A DNA stretch of 64,000 nt from Lepturacanthus savala. Its lineage: Eukaryota > Chordata > Actinopteri > Scombriformes > Trichiuridae. Shown here in pieces: positions 61,934 through 64,000 of this stretch (position 1 is its first letter; every line of letters starts with the position of its first letter). The notes beneath the pieces were generated by a model that did no database searches, was not told the origin of the DNA, and saw only the letters and a program-made list of their open reading frames with translations. Where the stretch lies: positions 35,175,920-35,239,919 of the forward strand of contig CM060463.1 in the NCBI GenBank assembly GCA_030544235.1. The letters are read 5' to 3'. Both the position numbers and the translations under genes were made by a program.

Positions 61934-64000
61934 TTCACTGTTGTTCCATTGTGTTATTTAGAGTGACCTTTGGCTGCTTATGGTATTTTTATTTCCTTAA
62001 GAACAGGTGTTAGATTTTTCTCTCTTTGGTCTGTAATCAGGCTGGTTTAGTTTGCAGAGACACAGCTGGTGAGATATGGCTGAGTTCTGATGCTATCAGA
62101 AAATGAAAATATTTTCGGAGTCAACAGGTGTTTCGAATCTTTCAAGACGCTCCATTAAACTGCCTTTGCATGACTCGTGAGTAAAGAGTAAATGTTCATT
62201 AAGAGTAAATGTGACAGATTCCCTATAGGTGCATTTTCACTTTTTATTTTATTTTATTTTTTTAAGTTAAATCACAGGAAAAAAGGAGAAAGAAAAGGAA
62301 AAAAAAAAGAAATCCACAGCAATAGGTCCAGCCATTGCAATTCCTGATTCTTATCATCCAGCCATGATTTGTTATACATAGTTTGGATTTTAAAGCATGA
62401 GCACACTTCCTCTAAAGTTTACTAAATCTAATCTAAATCTAAATTCTAAATCTAACTTTTCTGAAGCATTTTACTTGTTTATACAGTATATGTGTTGTCT
62501 GTCCAACATAGATAGACACAACATACATATTTTCTACAGATGTTCATAGCCCCCAGAAGATGAAACCCACTGATTTGGTTGCTGAGTTTTCCTTTTGTGC
62601 TTTTTAGTGAATTATCTTGACAACTATTGGAATGGATTGGCATTAAGTTTTGTCCAAATATTCACACTGTCCAGTGGATGTATCCCCATGTGACCCTTTG
62701 AATCTTAGTGATATTTTCTCCATTTATTTCTCCAAAACATGCTAAACTAAGCTGGTTAACATGGGAAACAGTATAAGCTACCTGGTTATTGGTTATGTAA
62801 GTAAACAGATCAATATTGCAATATATCCTTAGACTTTCTCTCAATACGTTATTGATACATAGTATCGTGTAATGTTGTTAGTTTTAAAAAAATATAAAAA
62901 CGATTTACTTGTTTTTGTGTCAGTAAAACTGACATCTCATTTCAATGAATACATAAGTACTACTTTTTTGCCTTTAATGGGTATTTTTAATTTTATTTTT
63001 ATTACATTTATTTTATTAAGTTTTAAAAATAAAATCTATGCAAATTATGTAGTTTTTATTTTTATTTGATAAACATTTTATTTGTTTCACATCCCTAGTA
63101 CTGTATCATGAGTTACTGTACCCTGTGATTCCTACTGATATCTAAAGATAACAAAACCATGAGCATTTACCTAAAAGCAATGCTGTGCAAGTAGTATTAT
63201 TTGTTTTTTATCTATCTTTTTGCAAAACTGACAAACTGTTACATTTATATTGAGTTAGGAGAATTGAAAGTTCAAATTAATATTTTTACACAATATTGTC
63301 ATTTTTTTCCTTTTGAATACAGCCCTGTCATCCACAACCAATCTCTGTTTAGAAAATAGGATTATCAATTTCAAAACATGCTAGTTCTAGAATTTCTATT
63401 TATAACTCACTTTTTCTAACACTAGGGGCATTGTGTGCTATGAATGATGAAAAGATGTATTCTGTAGAATTGTATGGTGAAGATCATGTGAATGGGTCTT
63501 GGGATTTGTTTTTCTTGCAGTGCTTTAGGGAAGGTGTGGCGTTTCGATTGGAGGGCTGTAATTGTTTCAGCATGTTGTTGGGAAACCAAATAGTCAAAGA
63601 TTGAAGGAATATGACTTAGGTATTCATAACACTGTTATACTGAATAATATATTGCTCTTAATCGTAACAATCATATTACAGATGCTATTAATTCAGGCTG
63701 TTTAACCTTGCAATTAAATCAGAGTTAAATGCTTCACCCCCGTGGAATAAAGTTTGCAATTGTTTCTTGCTGACTAGTGGACCAATTAAAACAAATAGTT
63801 ACAGAAGAAACTTGCTTTACCTCTATGTAACCTCACTGATATTTCACACAGGAATCTAGATCAAGGATGTTCTTATATCCTGCTATCTTAATTAGCGCAT
63901 GTTAATTGGCAAAGCGCCTCTTGGTAAGTCATATTTATTATGGGAGAGCCAGATTCATCCTATCCCGTTGGGGATGGAAATCATTCAGGGGACCGTAAAA
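61934..64000. other. Right end of window, no feature recognised
   Basis: AT-rich presumed intron. No exon compatible with EphB exon 2, and no named repeats. Confidence 0.4.

Noticed and set aside
55415..64000. Exon 2 of the EphB-type gene within the window
   Set aside because: No acceptor followed by codons for the conserved E-T-L-M-D start was found; it probably lies beyond the window.

Overview
The window is vertebrate nuclear DNA, most likely from a ray-finned (teleost) fish. It has a few short exons with GT-AG introns in a sea of AT-rich non-coding DNA, long CA, TA and ATCT microsatellites, and fish-type transposable elements (Tc1/mariner, RTE-like LINE, tRNA-derived SINE with an L2-like tail, piggyBac-like MITEs). 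Nothing prokaryotic, no CRISPR and no operon is present.

Left end (711-12264, minus strand): a complete coding sequence of seven exons can be assembled for a beta-lactamase-like membrane protein, lactbl1. All six splice junctions keep phase and give a 610-residue protein with one N-terminal membrane segment, an S-x-x-K motif (Ser169/Lys172) and a Y-S-N motif (Tyr287).

Middle (about 12.3-55 kb): I find no convincing gene. It holds three SINE copies, each with its own 11-13 bp target duplication, one of them interrupted by a nested insertion. It also holds a decayed RTE-like LINE, an internally deleted Tc1 copy, several MITE families, a 46-bp perfect palindrome, a local tandem duplication and long microsatellites. 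Between these lie repeat-free islands of higher complexity (26.8, 35.5, 39.2, 42.3, 48.5 and 49.3 kb) that could be regulatory; some carry recognisable binding motifs.

Right end (55363-55414, plus strand): a 17-residue signal-peptide exon ends in phase 1 after Val-Glu, as in EphB receptors. In human, EPHB2 neighbours LACTBL1, so this is probably the first coding exon of ephb2. The rest of the window would be its intron 1, which holds two more MITE copies and one candidate enhancer. The two genes are transcribed away from each other across about 43 kb.

I found no undescribed molecular system. The most informative observations are the reconstructed gene, the TTAA-flanked MITE family, the SINE insertion footprints, the palindrome formed inside a repeat, and the candidate enhancers.
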